Shown here: one piece after another, positions 28,211 to 37,738 of the stretch | How positions within the stretch are numbered: the stretch's first letter is position 1 | Layout of the letters: each line of letters begins with the position of its first letter | NCBI RefSeq assembly: GCF_002157685.2 | Contig: NZ_AP026738.1 | Location: forward strand, 1,736,001-1,800,000 | DNA length: 64,000 nucleotides | Direction of reading: 5' to 3' | From: Comamonas thiooxydans | Lineage (GTDB): Bacteria > Pseudomonadota > Gammaproteobacteria > Burkholderiales > Burkholderiaceae_C | Position numbers and translations under genes: made by a program | The notes under the pieces: model-generated | The model's input: the letters and a program-made list of their open reading frames with translations, nothing else | The model's database searches: none | What the model was told of the DNA's origin: nothing

Positions 28211-29915
28211 ATATCCGGCGGTGGATGCAGTCAACAAGTTCGCCAAGGCCGTAATTGCAGGAAAGGTTCCTGCATGTCGATATGTCCGGCAGGCCTGCCA
28301 GCGTCATCTGGATGATCTGCTGGCCAGCAAAAGCAAGACCTACCCCTACGAGTTTGATGCGAAGGAGGCGCAGAAGAAGATTGCTCTGATCGAGCTGCTG
28401 CCACACACCAAGGGCGAATGGGGCTTCAAGCGCCAGTTGATCACCCTTGAGCCGTGGCAGAAGTTCGGTTTGGCTTGCACCTTTGGATGGAAGCGCAAGA
28501 AGGATGGTCTTCGCCGCTTTCGTGAAAGCTACTGGGAGGTCAATCGCAAGAACGGCAAGAGCGTCATTGCCGCCGGCGTGGGTCTGGCCATGTTTGCGGC
28601 CGACAACGAGTTTGGCGCCGAGGTTTACTCCGGGGCCACCACAGAAAAGCAGGCATGGGAGGTGTTTCGGCCGGCGCGACTGATGGCAATGCGATCACCC
28701 ATGTTGCTGGAGGCTGCGGGCATCGAGGTTAATGCCTCCAACCTGAACAAGCCAGGCGATGGCAGCCGCTTTGAGCCCATCATCGGCAACCCCGGTGACG
28801 GCGCCAGTCCTTCGTGCTCCATCGTGGACGAGTACCACGAGCACGACAGCGATGCGCTCTACACCACCATGCTCACGGGCATGGGGGCGCGCAAGCAGCC
28901 TCTGATGTTCATCATCACTACGGCTGGCTACAACATCGAAGGTCCGTGCTACGACAAACGCCGCGAAGTCGTGGAAATGCTCGACGGTACGGTGCCTAAC
29001 GACGAGCTGTTTGGCTGGATCTGGACCGTTGATCCAGAGGATGACTGGAAGGATCCAAAGGTGTTGGCCAAGGCCAACCCCAATATTGGTGTGTCGGTCT
29101 ATCAGGAGTACTTGGAGAGTCAGCAGCGAAGAGCCATCCAGCAGGCACGCTTCACAAATACCTTCAAAACCAAGCACCTGGGTCTCTGGGTAACCGCCAA
29201 AACCGGCTACTTCAACATGACCCAGTGGGAGGCGTGTGAGGATGAAACGCTGAACCTGGCGGACTTCGAGGGCCAGTCTGTGGTCCTGTCGTTTGACTTG
29301 GCGCGCAAGCTGGACATGAACAGCATGGCCCGCCTGTTCTGGCGCGACATTGACGGAAGACGGCACTACTACAGCATCGCCCCACGGTTCTGGGTGCCAG
29401 AGGATACGGTCAACAACAGTGACAACCGCCGCATGGCCGAACGCTTGCAGAAGTGGGTCAACACAGGTCATCTGCTGACCACCGACGGTGCCGAGATTGA
29501 CTACCGCGAAATTCTGGAAGAAGCCAAGGATGCTGCAAGGCTCAATCCTGTCGAAGCTTCGCCCATGGATCCGCACGGCGCCACCAACTTGGCACATCAG
29601 CTCGACGATGAAGGCTTGCTTCCGATCACCATCATCCAAAACTACACCAACATGAGCGATCCGATGAAGGAGCTGGAGGCTGCCATCATGTCAGGGCGCT
29701 TTCATCATGATGGCAACTCGCTCATGACCTGGTGCATGGGCAACGTGATTGGCAAGCATCTGGTCGGCAACGACGACATCGTGCGGCCGATCAAGCAAGG
29801 TAACGACAACAAGATTGACGGAGCCGTAGCGCTGATCATGGCAATTGGCCGCGCAATGCCTGGCAAACAGGCCGAGCAGGAGGCCAGCATCTATGACAGT
29901 GGAGTCGGTATCTAG
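28203..29915 (+). CDS. terL: terminase large subunit
   Basis: 570 aa motor and nuclease of DNA packaging. ATPase: Walker A-like VNRKNGKS (near 115), Walker [10 protein letters not shown] (near 205). Nuclease: [12 protein letters not shown] (first Asp), DGAEIDYRE and [13 protein letters not shown] near the C-terminus. Length is typical for the HK97/P27-type large terminase. The start at 28,203 matches the family N-terminus; a Met at 28,188 is less likely. Confidence 0.96.
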   Translation: MAKYPAVDAVNKFAKAVIAGKVPACRYVRQACQRHLDDLLASKSKTYPYEFDAKEAQKKIALIELLPHTKGEWGFKRQLITLEPWQKFGLACTFGWKRKKDGLRRFRESYWEVNRKNGKSVIAAGVGLAMFAADNEFGAEVYSGATTEKQAWEVFRPARLMAMRSPMLLEAAGIEVNASNLNKPGDGSRFEPIIGNPGDGASPSCSIVDEYHEHDSDALYTTMLTGMGARKQPLMFIITTAGYNIEGPCYDKRREVVEMLDGTVPNDELFGWIWTVDPEDDWKDPKVLAKANPNIGVSVYQEYLESQQRRAIQQARFTNTFKTKHLGLWVTAKTGYFNMTQWEACEDETLNLADFEGQSVVLSFDLARKLDMNSMARLFWRDIDGRRHYYSIAPRFWVPEDTVNNSDNRRMAERLQKWVNTGHLLTTDGAEIDYREILEEAKDAARLNPVEASPMDPHGATNLAHQLDDEGLLPITIIQNYTNMSDPMKELEAAIMSGRFHHDGNSLMTWCMGNVIGKHLVGNDDIVRPIKQGNDNKIDGAVALIMAIGRAMPGKQAEQEASIYDSGVGI

Positions 29916-30177
29916 CCGATGCTGCTGAAGTAGATGATGGCGAAGTTGGTGAGAGGAGTTTTACAACATAGAGACTTCTGGTAGTTTTCAGGCAAGCTGG
30001 TGCGAATTGACAGTAGCCCAAGCCCGCGCATTGCGGGCTTTTTCGTTTCCGCATCCAAAGAGCTGCTCAGCAGCCTCACATCAAACCGCCCGCCGAGGCG
30101 GTTTTTCCATTTGTGCCGGAGCAGATCGGCATCCATCAGCCGCCTACCAAGGCGGCTTTTATATTTCCGAAAGGCGA
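29916..30177 (+). other. gap with three tandem terminator-like hairpins
   Basis: Near 30,020 (AGCCCGCGCATTGCGGGCT plus T-run), near 30,083 (AACCGCC/GGCGGTT plus T-run) and near 30,139 (AGCCGCC/GGCGGCT plus T-run). No gene. They insulate the BRO-type gene from the terminase genes unless antiterminated. Confidence 0.65.
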
Positions 30178-30180
30178 ATG

Positions 30181-30681
30181 ATGAAAGAACTGATGTTCCA
30201 AAACCAGCCGATCCGACTCATCGAAAAGGATGGGAAGAAGTGGGCAAGTGCTGCCGATATAGCTCGGGCGCTCGGGTATTCGCGCGCGGACAAGGTGACG
30301 CGTATTTTTGATCGTCACCGCGTGGAGTTCACTGCGTCAATGACCGCAATTGTCGAGACCCCCACTTCGGGGGTGTCGGGTAACCTCTTGACTCAGACGC
30401 GGGTTTTTAGTCTGCGCGGAGCCCACCTCATCGGAATGTTTGCTCGCACTGCAAAGGCTCAAGATTTCCGACGCTGGGTTCTGGATGTCCTTGATGGTCA
30501 CCGGGCCGCGCCATCGCTCATCCAAGAATGGTACGAGGCACGGGCGGCCCTGGATGCCCAAGATAAATTTGCAAGCTTGTGCGGGCGTGGACTCAGCGAG
30601 CACAAAACTAGGAAGCCGCCGCTACAGCGAGCGGCAGATGTACTGATGTCGAGAATCCAGCCTTCACTTCAGTTCCAGTAG
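30181..30681 (+). CDS. BRO-N family antirepressor-like protein
   Basis: 166 aa. LIEKDGKKWASAADIARALG and YSRADKVTRIFDRH, then RVFSLRGAHLIGMFARTAKA and FRRWVLDVLD, give the BRO-N (phage antirepressor) fold; the C-terminal part is a short helical region with no second known domain. Such proteins bind DNA or repressors. Its place between terminase and portal is odd for a regulator. A Met at 30,178 is also possible. Confidence 0.85.
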   Translation: MKELMFQNQPIRLIEKDGKKWASAADIARALGYSRADKVTRIFDRHRVEFTASMTAIVETPTSGVSGNLLTQTRVFSLRGAHLIGMFARTAKAQDFRRWVLDVLDGHRAAPSLIQEWYEARAALDAQDKFASLCGRGLSEHKTRKPPLQRAADVLMSRIQPSLQFQ

Positions 30682-30703
30682 CCACCTTCGGGTGGCTTTT
30701 TTA
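30680..30703 (+). terminator. terminator after the BRO-type gene
   Basis: AGCCACC-TTCG-GGTGGCT followed by TTTTTT. Confidence 0.82.
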
Positions 30704-30749
30704 TTCCCGTCGCCTGGGCTCACTCCCCAGCGGCTTCTCCCTCTCCGCC

Positions 30750-30923
30750 ATGAAAAACCTCCTCAACCTCATCACGCGCGAGCTCGTGGGCCTGGCCTTC
30801 ATGGTGGTGGGCTTTGTCTGCTTGATGGCCGGCATTGCCGCGCATTTCTCTTTGGCGGTCGCGGCCATGGTGGGCGGTTGCCTGCTGCTTGCTGCAGGCG
30901 TTGCCATTGATCGGATGAGCTGA
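30750..30923 (+). CDS. small two-helix membrane protein (57 aa)
   Basis: MKNLLNLITRELVGLAFMVV..., two membrane segments separated by a short turn. Its stop overlaps the portal ATG (TGATG). A membrane protein before portal is seen in some HK97-like phages; function unknown. Confidence 0.65.
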   Translation: MKNLLNLITRELVGLAFMVVGFVCLMAGIAAHFSLAVAAMVGGCLLLAAGVAIDRMS

Positions 30924-32173
30924 TGCTGTTCAACAAACGAGAAACCGCCGAGCAGGCGGGCACCCGCGTTGGCTGGCTGTCATCCATGATTGGTGGTGCC
31001 AAGCAATCGGCTGCCGGCCAGCTGGTTACGCCGCAGACGGCCTTGGCTTTGCCTGTGCTGCAGAACTGTGTGTCGCTGTTGGCAGAGTCTGTGGCTCAAC
31101 TGCCGCTCGAAGTGTTCGAGCGCCTGGAGGACGGCTCCCGCAAGTCTGCAGATGCCCATCCGGCCTATGCGCTGCTCAAGTTCGCTCCCAATGATTGGCA
31201 AACGCCATTCGAGTCGCGTGAGTATGCGCAAACGGCTCTGGGGCTGCGCGGCAACGCCTACAGCTTCATTGAGCGCGACGGCCGCGGCAACCCCACGGCG
31301 CTGATCCCGCTCAACCCGGGCGATGTTCAGGTGTTCAAGGGCCCGGACCTCAAGCCATATTACTCGATTGATGGCAAGGAGCCTGTGCCGGCGCGCTTTG
31401 TTCATCACGTGCGCTGGGTATCGCTGGACAAGTACACCGGCCTGTCGCCCATTGCCCTGCATGCCAACAGCATTGGCTATGCGCTGGCGCTGGAGGAGTA
31501 CGGCGGCAAGTCCTTTCTGCATGGCACGGCGCTGTCTGGGGTACTGGAGCGTCCTAAGGAAGCTGCAGCCATCAAGGAGCAAAGCGCCATTGATGCGCTG
31601 ACCAACAACTGGCAGGCCAAGTTCGGTGGCGCGCCCAATGCGGGCAAGGTGGCCCTGCTGCAAGAGGGCATGACCTTCAAAGCCCTGTCCATGAACAACG
31701 TGGACGCGGAGCTGATCGGTGCGCTGAAGCTGGCCGCGGTGGATATCACCCGCATCTACAAGATGCCGCCACCCATGGTCGGGATGATGGAGGCCGCCAC
31801 GTACAACAACGTGGAAAACCTCCAGATCCAGTTCGTGATCTACACCCTGATGCCATGGCTTCGCCGCCATGAGCAGGCGCTGCAGCGCGATTTGCTGCTG
31901 CCCTCCGAGCGAAGCCGCTACTACATCGAGTTCAACATCGGCGGCCTGCTGCGCGGTAACCAGGAAGCGCGCTTCAAGGCTTATGCAGTGGCCCGCCAGT
32001 GGGGTTGGCTGTCGGTCAACGACATCCGCCGCCTGGAAAACCTGCCGCCGGTCACCGGCGGCGATGTGTACCTGCAGCCCCTGAATATGGTCGGTGCCGG
32101 CACGCAGATGCCCGAAAAACTCACTGATGCATCGGACGAGCAAGTCCGCGATATCCAGAAGGCTCTGACATGA
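30923..32173 (+). CDS. portal protein (HK97 type)
   Basis: 416 aa. Conserved pieces: VLQNCVSLLAESVAQLPLEV, HPAYALLKFAPN, TALGLRGNAYSFIERDGRG, PNDIHHVR-like FVHHVRW, and ITRIYKMPPPMVGMMEAATY followed by NNVENLQIQFV. Forms the dodecameric ring through which DNA enters the head. Confidence 0.96.
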   Translation: MLFNKRETAEQAGTRVGWLSSMIGGAKQSAAGQLVTPQTALALPVLQNCVSLLAESVAQLPLEVFERLEDGSRKSADAHPAYALLKFAPNDWQTPFESREYAQTALGLRGNAYSFIERDGRGNPTALIPLNPGDVQVFKGPDLKPYYSIDGKEPVPARFVHHVRWVSLDKYTGLSPIALHANSIGYALALEEYGGKSFLHGTALSGVLERPKEAAAIKEQSAIDALTNNWQAKFGGAPNAGKVALLQEGMTFKALSMNNVDAELIGALKLAAVDITRIYKMPPPMVGMMEAATYNNVENLQIQFVIYTLMPWLRRHEQALQRDLLLPSERSRYYIEFNIGGLLRGNQEARFKAYAVARQWGWLSVNDIRRLENLPPVTGGDVYLQPLNMVGAGTQMPEKLTDASDEQVRDIQKALT

Positions 32174-33114
32174 AAAACTTTCCTCGCATCGCCAGCATGA
32201 TCTTCAACACTCCGCAGATGGTGCGTGAAGACTGGCTGGACATGGCTGTGAACTGGGCCAACCAGGCGATGAACCTGAACATCGTCAACCTCAACCCTGG
32301 CGGTCAGGTCATGGCCATGGAGGATGACGAGCCAGTCAACGCCATCTCTCCGGCAGAGCGCCGCCTCAACGCCGCCCGTGAAAGCGGTGTCTATGTCCTG
32401 CCCATTCATGGCGCCCTGGTCTCGCGCTCCGCGCACATGGACATGTGCACCACCATGACCAGCTACGAAGGCATTCGCTCCCAGCTGCAAGCCGCTCTGG
32501 CTGATGATGCGGTGGAGCATATTGCGCTGGATGTGGACAGCCCCGGCGGCTCAGCCACCGGCATGACCGACCTGGCGGAAGAGATCTTTGCGGCCCGCTC
32601 CATCAAGCCCATCACGGCTATCGTGAACTTCTCGTGCTACTCAGCAGCCTACGGTCTGGCCAGCGCGGCCAACGAGATCGTGCTCAGCAACTCCTCGGGC
32701 GTGGGCTCCATCGGCGTCATCGCGCGCCATGTGGACATGAGCAAGCGCTATGAAGAGCAGGGCATCAAGGTCACCACCATCTTTGCCGGCGCGCGTAAGG
32801 CGGATCTGGCCAGTGATGCCCCGCTGAGTACCGAGGCGGCGCAATGGCTGAACGAGCTGGTGCAGCAGAACTATGCGGAGTTCACAGAGCTGGTGGCGCG
32901 TAATCGTGGGCTGACAGTGGCCGCGGTGCGCGGTACCGAAGCGGGGGTGTACTTCGGTGCCAAGGGCATCGAAATGGGATTGGCTGACCGTATCGAACCA
33001 CCGCAAGCGGCCATCAACCGCATCGCCGCGCAGATCGCTACCCAGCGCAAACCACAACCCACCCAACGCTTCAGCGCCCGCGCTGCAGCGATGGATGTCC
33101 GTAGTCGCACCTAA
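32170..33114 (+). CDS. S49 (ClpP/SppA-like) prohead protease
   Basis: 314 aa. SPGGSATGMTDLAEEI, NFSCYSAAYGLASAANEIVL (catalytic Ser in YSAAYG) and GARKADLASDAPLS (Lys region) identify an S49-type serine protease. It trims capsid and scaffold during head maturation. Overlaps the portal stop by 4 bases. Confidence 0.94.
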   Translation: MKNFPRIASMIFNTPQMVREDWLDMAVNWANQAMNLNIVNLNPGGQVMAMEDDEPVNAISPAERRLNAARESGVYVLPIHGALVSRSAHMDMCTTMTSYEGIRSQLQAALADDAVEHIALDVDSPGGSATGMTDLAEEIFAARSIKPITAIVNFSCYSAAYGLASAANEIVLSNSSGVGSIGVIARHVDMSKRYEEQGIKVTTIFAGARKADLASDAPLSTEAAQWLNELVQQNYAEFTELVARNRGLTVAAVRGTEAGVYFGAKGIEMGLADRIEPPQAAINRIAAQIATQRKPQPTQRFSARAAAMDVRSRT

Positions 33115-33164
33115 GCGCGTTCGCGTCGCAGTGCAACCAGCCGCCTCAGTGTGGCTTTTTATTG

Positions 33165-33186
33165 GCCGCCTTCGGGCGGTTTTTTC
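33165..33186 (+). terminator. hairpin and T-run before the capsid gene
   Basis: CCGCC-TTCG-GGCGG followed by TTTTTT, then CGTTCCCGAAAGG and the capsid ATG. A related arrangement precedes the BRO-type gene. Confidence 0.72.
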
Positions 33187-33203
33187 GTTCCCGAAAGGCA
33201 AGC

Positions 33204-34535
33204 ATGTCCAAAATTCATGAACTCCGTAGCGAACGCGCGACTATCAATGATCGCGTGCAAGCCCTGGCCCAGCAGGAGGCTGATAACGGCTCTCTGACGG
33301 CCGAGCAGCAGGCCGAGTTTGGCCAACTGACTGCGCAATTCGAGGCTTTGAGCGCGCAGATCGAGCGTCTGGAAGCCGCTGAACGCATGGCTGCAACCTC
33401 CGCAGTGCCTGTGTCCCAGGCGGTCCCCACTGCCAACCGTGCGCAGGCCCCTCCTACCGTGCCGGCACAGGCCCGCACGCCTGACGCCCCTGGCGCCGGC
33501 ATGGCCAAGATGGTGGTGGCTCTGGCTGCAGCCCAAGGCAACCGCCAGGCTGCGGCGCAACTGGCCATTGAGCGTGGCTACGGCGAGCACATCGCCGCTT
33601 CCCTCAACACCCTGACCTCGGCCGCCGGCGGCGTGTTGGTGCCTACCAATCTGTCCAGCGAGGTGATCGAGCTGCTGCGCCCCAAGTCCACCGTGCGCAA
33701 GCTGGGCGCGCGTCCCTTGCCCCTGAATAACGGCAATATGACCATCCCGCGCCTCAAGGGTGGTGCTGTGGTTGGCTATATCGGCTCTGATTCTGACGTG
33801 CCGGCAACCCAGGGCGAGTTCGACGACCTGAAGCTGTCGGGTAAAAAGCTGGCGGCCCTGGTGCCCATCAGCAATGACCTGTTGGCCAACTCTTCGGCCA
33901 ACCCGAATGTGGACGCCATTGTGGTGGGCGACCTGACCAGCGCGCTGGCGGCCCGTGAAGACAAGGCCTTTCTGCGCGACGACGGCACCTCCAACACGCC
34001 CAAGGGCCTGCGCCATTGGGCTTTGGCTGCCAATGTGTTCGCACCGACCTCGGCCACGCCCACATTGGCACAGGTGGATGCGGACCTGAACAAGATGCTC
34101 TTCCGCCTGGAGAACGCCAACGCCAACATGACCAGCGTCGGCTGGGTCATGAACCCTCGCACCTTCCGCTTCCTGGCTTCCATCCGTGATGGCAACGGCA
34201 ACAAGGCCTACCCGGAGCTGGATAACGGCTTCCTCAAGGGCTACGCGGTGGCGTTCACCACGCAGATTCCGGCCAACCTGACCGTGGCCGCGGATTCCAA
34301 CGGCTCGGAGCTGTACCTGGCCGACTTCGGCGACTGCTTCATCGGCGAAGACGAAGGTCTGGTGATCGATTACTCCAAGGAGGCCACCTACAAGGACGGC
34401 CAGGGCAATGTGATCTCCGCCTTCCAGCGCGACCAGACCCTGATTCGTGTGATTGCCAAGCACGACTTTGGCCCCCGCCACGTCGAATCCATCGTGGTGC
34501 TCAAGGATGTGCAGTGGGGCTCCAGCTTCGGCTAA
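33204..34535 (+). CDS. major capsid protein (HK97 fold)
   Basis: 443 aa. The first 100 or so residues are a coiled-coil delta domain (KIHELRSERATINDRVQALA) acting as internal scaffold, removed by the protease. The mature part begins around the GGVLVPTNLSSEVIELLRPK region, with NGNMTIPRLKGG, AREDKAFLRDDGTSNTPKGL and VMNPRTFRFL typical of the HK97 fold. Confidence 0.96.
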   Translation: MSKIHELRSERATINDRVQALAQQEADNGSLTAEQQAEFGQLTAQFEALSAQIERLEAAERMAATSAVPVSQAVPTANRAQAPPTVPAQARTPDAPGAGMAKMVVALAAAQGNRQAAAQLAIERGYGEHIAASLNTLTSAAGGVLVPTNLSSEVIELLRPKSTVRKLGARPLPLNNGNMTIPRLKGGAVVGYIGSDSDVPATQGEFDDLKLSGKKLAALVPISNDLLANSSANPNVDAIVVGDLTSALAAREDKAFLRDDGTSNTPKGLRHWALAANVFAPTSATPTLAQVDADLNKMLFRLENANANMTSVGWVMNPRTFRFLASIRDGNGNKAYPELDNGFLKGYAVAFTTQIPANLTVAADSNGSELYLADFGDCFIGEDEGLVIDYSKEATYKDGQGNVISAFQRDQTLIRVIAKHDFGPRHVESIVVLKDVQWGSSFG

Positions 34536-34591
34536 GCCCGCCTGGTTTTGACCTGCTCTGGCCGCTGGCCGGGGCGTTCAAGGAGTGAGTC

Positions 34592-34903
34592 ATGGAAAAA
34601 TTAGTCGTACTGTTCACCAAGCCCTTCGGGGCTTACGCCAAGGGCGACCGCGCTGGCTTTGATGCGGACGCGGCCAAGCATCTTAAGGATCTGGGTGTGG
34701 CCAAGTCTGATGCCGAGCCTGATGCAGACGAAGTTGAGCAAGAGCTGGATGGTGTCCAACCTGCCCAAGTTGGCGCTGCTGAGGAAAAATTGCAGGAGCT
34801 GGCACCCGAGCAGCCTCCTGCGGAGGACGCGCAGCAAGCGCCCCAGGCCTCCGAGTCGCAGTCCAAGCCAGCAGGCAAAGCACCCAAGAGCTCCAAGGCA
34901 TGA
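34592..34903 (+). CDS. small acidic head protein (103 aa)
   Basis: MEKLVVLFTKPFGAYAKGDR, DADAAKHLKDLGVA, then a Glu/Pro/Gln/Ala-rich tail ending in Lys/Ser. Located after the capsid gene; possibly a head decoration or completion protein. The first half resembles short proteins in the same place in other beta-proteobacterial phages. Confidence 0.65.
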   Translation: MEKLVVLFTKPFGAYAKGDRAGFDADAAKHLKDLGVAKSDAEPDADEVEQELDGVQPAQVGAAEEKLQELAPEQPPAEDAQQAPQASESQSKPAGKAPKSSKA

Positions 34904-35409
34904 TTGCCCAGTACCTTGGCGATGAGCCTTTGACACTTGCCGAGGTGAAGCTGCAATGCCGAGTGGATGGTGACGATGAGGATGCCTACTTTGAAGGCGT
35001 CCTTATCCCGGCCGCACGCGCGCTGGCCGAGGAGGTCAGTGGCTCGGCCATCCGCAAGGGGCGCTATATCGAGCAGGCCAGTGACGCAGGCCATTCGGTG
35101 CTTGCCCGCGGCGGCGTGATCGAGGTGGAGAGTGTCACTGTCAGCGGCGATGCTGTGCCTTTTGTTGTTGCGCAGAGTGGTCGGCGCACCTTGGTTCAGG
35201 CCTCTGGATTTGTCGGCAAGGCTGCGCAGATCACATACACAGCGGGTGTCGACATCGCGGTGCACGCGGGCGTGCGCGCCTGGATGCTGCTGGTTGTCGC
35301 CTGGCTCTATGCCAATCGTGAACTGATGGGACAGCGCGAAGGGGCGAAGGCTCCTCCTCACATCAGCGCCGCTCTCTTGTCCAGCATCAACGTGCAACCG
35401 GGGTTTTGA
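34900..35409 (+). CDS. head-tail connector (HK97 gp6-like)
   Basis: 169 aa: LTLAEVKLQCRVDGDDEDAY, then LIPAARALAEEVSG, and a C-terminal AWLYANRE. The LTLAEVKxxLR start is the hallmark of gp6-like connectors that sit under the portal. Confidence 0.88.
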   Translation: MIAQYLGDEPLTLAEVKLQCRVDGDDEDAYFEGVLIPAARALAEEVSGSAIRKGRYIEQASDAGHSVLARGGVIEVESVTVSGDAVPFVVAQSGRRTLVQASGFVGKAAQITYTAGVDIAVHAGVRAWMLLVVAWLYANRELMGQREGAKAPPHISAALLSSINVQPGF

Positions 35410-35411
35410 CC

Positions 35412-35729
35412 ATGGACGCAGGAAGTCTTCGAGACCGCATCCACATCCAGCGCCGCTTGCCTGGTGGCGGGCTTGGCCAGCTATCGAACAACTGGGAAGA
35501 GGTTGCAAAGGCCTGGGCAAACATTCGCTTTGCCTCGGGCAGCGAAACCGTGCGTGCAGGGCAGGTGGCCAGCAAAGCTCAAGCCAGTATCCGAATTCGA
35601 TGGCGCACTGACATCAAGGCTGACATGCGTGTTGTTTGTGCAGGCGTGGAATACAGCATCAAGGCCGTTTTGCCAGAGCGGCAGCGCCGCGAGTATGTTG
35701 ATCTGGTCTGTGAGGTGACCAATGGCTAG
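35412..35729 (+). CDS. head closure / head-tail joining protein
   Basis: 105 aa: MDAGSLRDRIHIQRRLPGGG, WANIRFASGSE, RWRTDIKADMRVVCAGVEYS, IKAVLPERQRREYVDLVCE: the phage head-tail joining (SPP1 gp16-like) family. Confidence 0.9.
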   Translation: MDAGSLRDRIHIQRRLPGGGLGQLSNNWEEVAKAWANIRFASGSETVRAGQVASKAQASIRIRWRTDIKADMRVVCAGVEYSIKAVLPERQRREYVDLVCEVTNG

Positions 35730-36270
35730 GGGGGCAAGCTCCCTGATTGCCGCAGTCGATCTTTCAGGCCTCGAATCGCTCTTTGATGATCTGGGAGATG
35801 CAGCCGAAGAGGCGGCGCGGCCTGCGGCACAGGCTGCCGCCCAGGTGTTCTACGACACAGCCAAGATCAACGTCGCCAGAATCAAGAAGCTCTCGGGGAA
35901 CCTGGGCAAGGCTATTTATCAGGCGTTCTCACCTGAGAACAGCGGTCAGGGCGTTGCTGAATATCACATCAGCTGGAATGCCAAGACCGCGCCGCACGGC
36001 CATCTGCTGGAGAACGGCTTTTGGCAGCGCTACCAGGTGGTGATGACCAGAAAGGGCTGGGTGACACTGGCACGGCCGGAGAGCGCCGGCAAGAAGAAGC
36101 CGCGGCGCAGAGCCAGTCAGGCCGAGAAGGATGCGTACTACCTACCCCGTCCGGGTGGGCCGGTCTACATCCCGGGCAAGGCTTTCATGCGCGGCTCGCT
36201 GCGCGCGGAGCCTGCGGCAGTGCTGGCCTCTGCTGACGTGCTTTGGCAAGCCTTGGAAAGGGTGAAGTGA
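35722..36270 (+). CDS. HK97 gp10-like tail completion protein
   Basis: 182 aa: GLESLFDDLGDAAEEAARPA, AQVFYDTAKINV, and a C-terminal FMRGSLRAEPAAVLASADVL, in line with HK97-gp10 proteins. Starts within the previous gene. Confidence 0.85.
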   Translation: MARGASSLIAAVDLSGLESLFDDLGDAAEEAARPAAQAAAQVFYDTAKINVARIKKLSGNLGKAIYQAFSPENSGQGVAEYHISWNAKTAPHGHLLENGFWQRYQVVMTRKGWVTLARPESAGKKKPRRRASQAEKDAYYLPRPGGPVYIPGKAFMRGSLRAEPAAVLASADVLWQALERVK

Positions 36271-36611
36271 TGGACGAAGCTCTACACGCAGCCATTGCGG
36301 CCGTAATCCCGAGTTGCTACGGCACTGTGGCCCCTGCCAACGCGCAAACGCCTTATGTGATCTGGCAGCGCTTTGGTGGCGATACCAGCGAATACCTGGA
36401 CAACGAGGATTCTCAGGTGGACGCCGCCGATGTGCAGATTCGGATTTTCAGCCAAGATGTTCTGGAGCCGAAGCGGCTGATGCCGCAACTGGTGAGCGCG
36501 CTCCGTCAGCACCCAGAACTGACCATTCGGCCAGTCGGAAGTTTCCGCGATGACTTCGACCACGATATGAATCTGTTTTCGGCAGACCAGGATGTGAGCG
36601 TCAGCTACTGA
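36270..36611 (+). CDS. DUF3168 tail completion protein
   Basis: 113 aa: MDEALHAAIAAVIPSCYGTV, TPYVIWQRFGGD, then DAADVQIRIFSQD. This is the tail terminator/completion family (gpU-like role). Start overlaps the previous stop. Confidence 0.85.
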   Translation: MDEALHAAIAAVIPSCYGTVAPANAQTPYVIWQRFGGDTSEYLDNEDSQVDAADVQIRIFSQDVLEPKRLMPQLVSALRQHPELTIRPVGSFRDDFDHDMNLFSADQDVSVSY

Positions 36612-36686
36612 TTTCACTGCCCGCAAGGGCCATCACCCGCCACGGAAAGCCTGGCGGGTTTTTCTTTGCCTGAAAGGGGCACAACC

Positions 36687-37340
36687 ATGCGCAAAGTTCC
36701 TCTGCCCGATGGGGCAAAACTCAATCTGTACACCGCCGCTCTTACCGCCTTGGCTGCTGGTGCAATGTCCAATGCCGCACATGCGGTGGTGACCGTGACC
36801 AATACATTGCAGGCTAGGGCTGTAGTCGTCATCACCAGCGAGGACTACCCGGAGCTGGAGGGGCGCGTGGCCCGGGTGAAGGCCGCGACGCCCGACAGCG
36901 TGACTCTGGACGGCGTTGATACCAGCGATCTCACAAATTTTCCGATGGGTGGAGAGGTATCGCTGATCCCTCTGGTTGCCGACGAATGGCAGCGCTTGCC
37001 TTACGTGCCCAGTTTCGCGCTGAGCGGTGGTGAGCTCAAGACTGGCAGCAGCAGCTATCTCGATGTTGAAGGCGAGCAGGAGTTCAGCCAGGGCCGTTCG
37101 GCGCGACGCCTGGAATACACCAACAGCTGGAAACAGGATGGTGCGGCTCGTGCTGCTTTGAAGGCGTCTGACGGCATGGAGTCTGTGCATCGTCTGGACT
37201 TCAAGGACGGCTCCGCTAGCTACTACGTGGGCGAGCTGGCCTATGACGACACACCGAGCACCGAGAAGGGGGCCGAGATGACTACAAAGTCCACGGTGCT
37301 GTTGCGTGGCGCTCCGACCACTCTGCCTAAGGCTGCTTGA
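36687..37340 (+). CDS. major tail tube protein
   Basis: 217 aa: KVPLPDGAKLNLYTAALTAL; VVVITSEDYPELEGRVARVK; FSQGRSARRLEYTNSWKQDG. Position between tail completion and the chaperones, length and strand-rich composition fit the siphophage tail tube. RBS AGGGG. Confidence 0.85.
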   Translation: MRKVPLPDGAKLNLYTAALTALAAGAMSNAAHAVVTVTNTLQARAVVVITSEDYPELEGRVARVKAATPDSVTLDGVDTSDLTNFPMGGEVSLIPLVADEWQRLPYVPSFALSGGELKTGSSSYLDVEGEQEFSQGRSARRLEYTNSWKQDGAARAALKASDGMESVHRLDFKDGSASYYVGELAYDDTPSTEKGAEMTTKSTVLLRGAPTTLPKAA

Positions 37341-37342
37341 TC

Positions 37343-37738
37343 ATGAGCGAGCAGATTGCACGCCAGATCGTGCTGGGCCAGCGGCCCAAGGGCATCGTCC
37401 ATTCCCTCAAGGTCACCATGCCGGATGGCACCGAGGGTCTGCTGCCCGTGACCTTCCGATACCGCGATCGCGTGGAATTCGGTGCATTCCTCGACGGCAT
37501 CTTTGCTGTAGAGCCTCCGGCGTTTGATCCCGCTGCAGGTCAGCCCTCTACGCAGCAGCAGCGAGGCGTAGTGCAGATCAACGGTCAGTACATCCACGGG
37601 TGCTTACTTGAATGGGGGCTGGATGCACCGTTCACCCTGGACAACTGCATCCAGCTGGCAAGCGAACTGCCAGCAGCGGCCCAGGCCGTGATGAACACCT
37701 ACAAGCAGCTGTGCATGGAGGGCCGCTTGGGAAACTGA
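37343..37738 (+). CDS. tail assembly chaperone, G-like
   Basis: 131 aa: MSEQIARQIVLGQRPKGIVH, FRYRDRVEFGAFLDGIFAVE. Stops at TGA 37,736, directly after a slippery heptamer. Corresponds to lambda gpG; made alone or as the G-T fusion that coats the tape measure. Confidence 0.88.
   Translation: MSEQIARQIVLGQRPKGIVHSLKVTMPDGTEGLLPVTFRYRDRVEFGAFLDGIFAVEPPAFDPAAGQPSTQQQRGVVQINGQYIHGCLLEWGLDAPFTLDNCIQLASELPAAAQAVMNTYKQLCMEGRLGN

Noticed and set aside
30938..32143. 387-aa frame opposite the portal gene
   Set aside because: Antisense to a certain portal gene; no start signal or domain.
33162..34481. 440-aa frame opposite the capsid gene
   Set aside because: Antisense shadow of the capsid coding sequence with Gly/Val/His-rich composition and no RBS.
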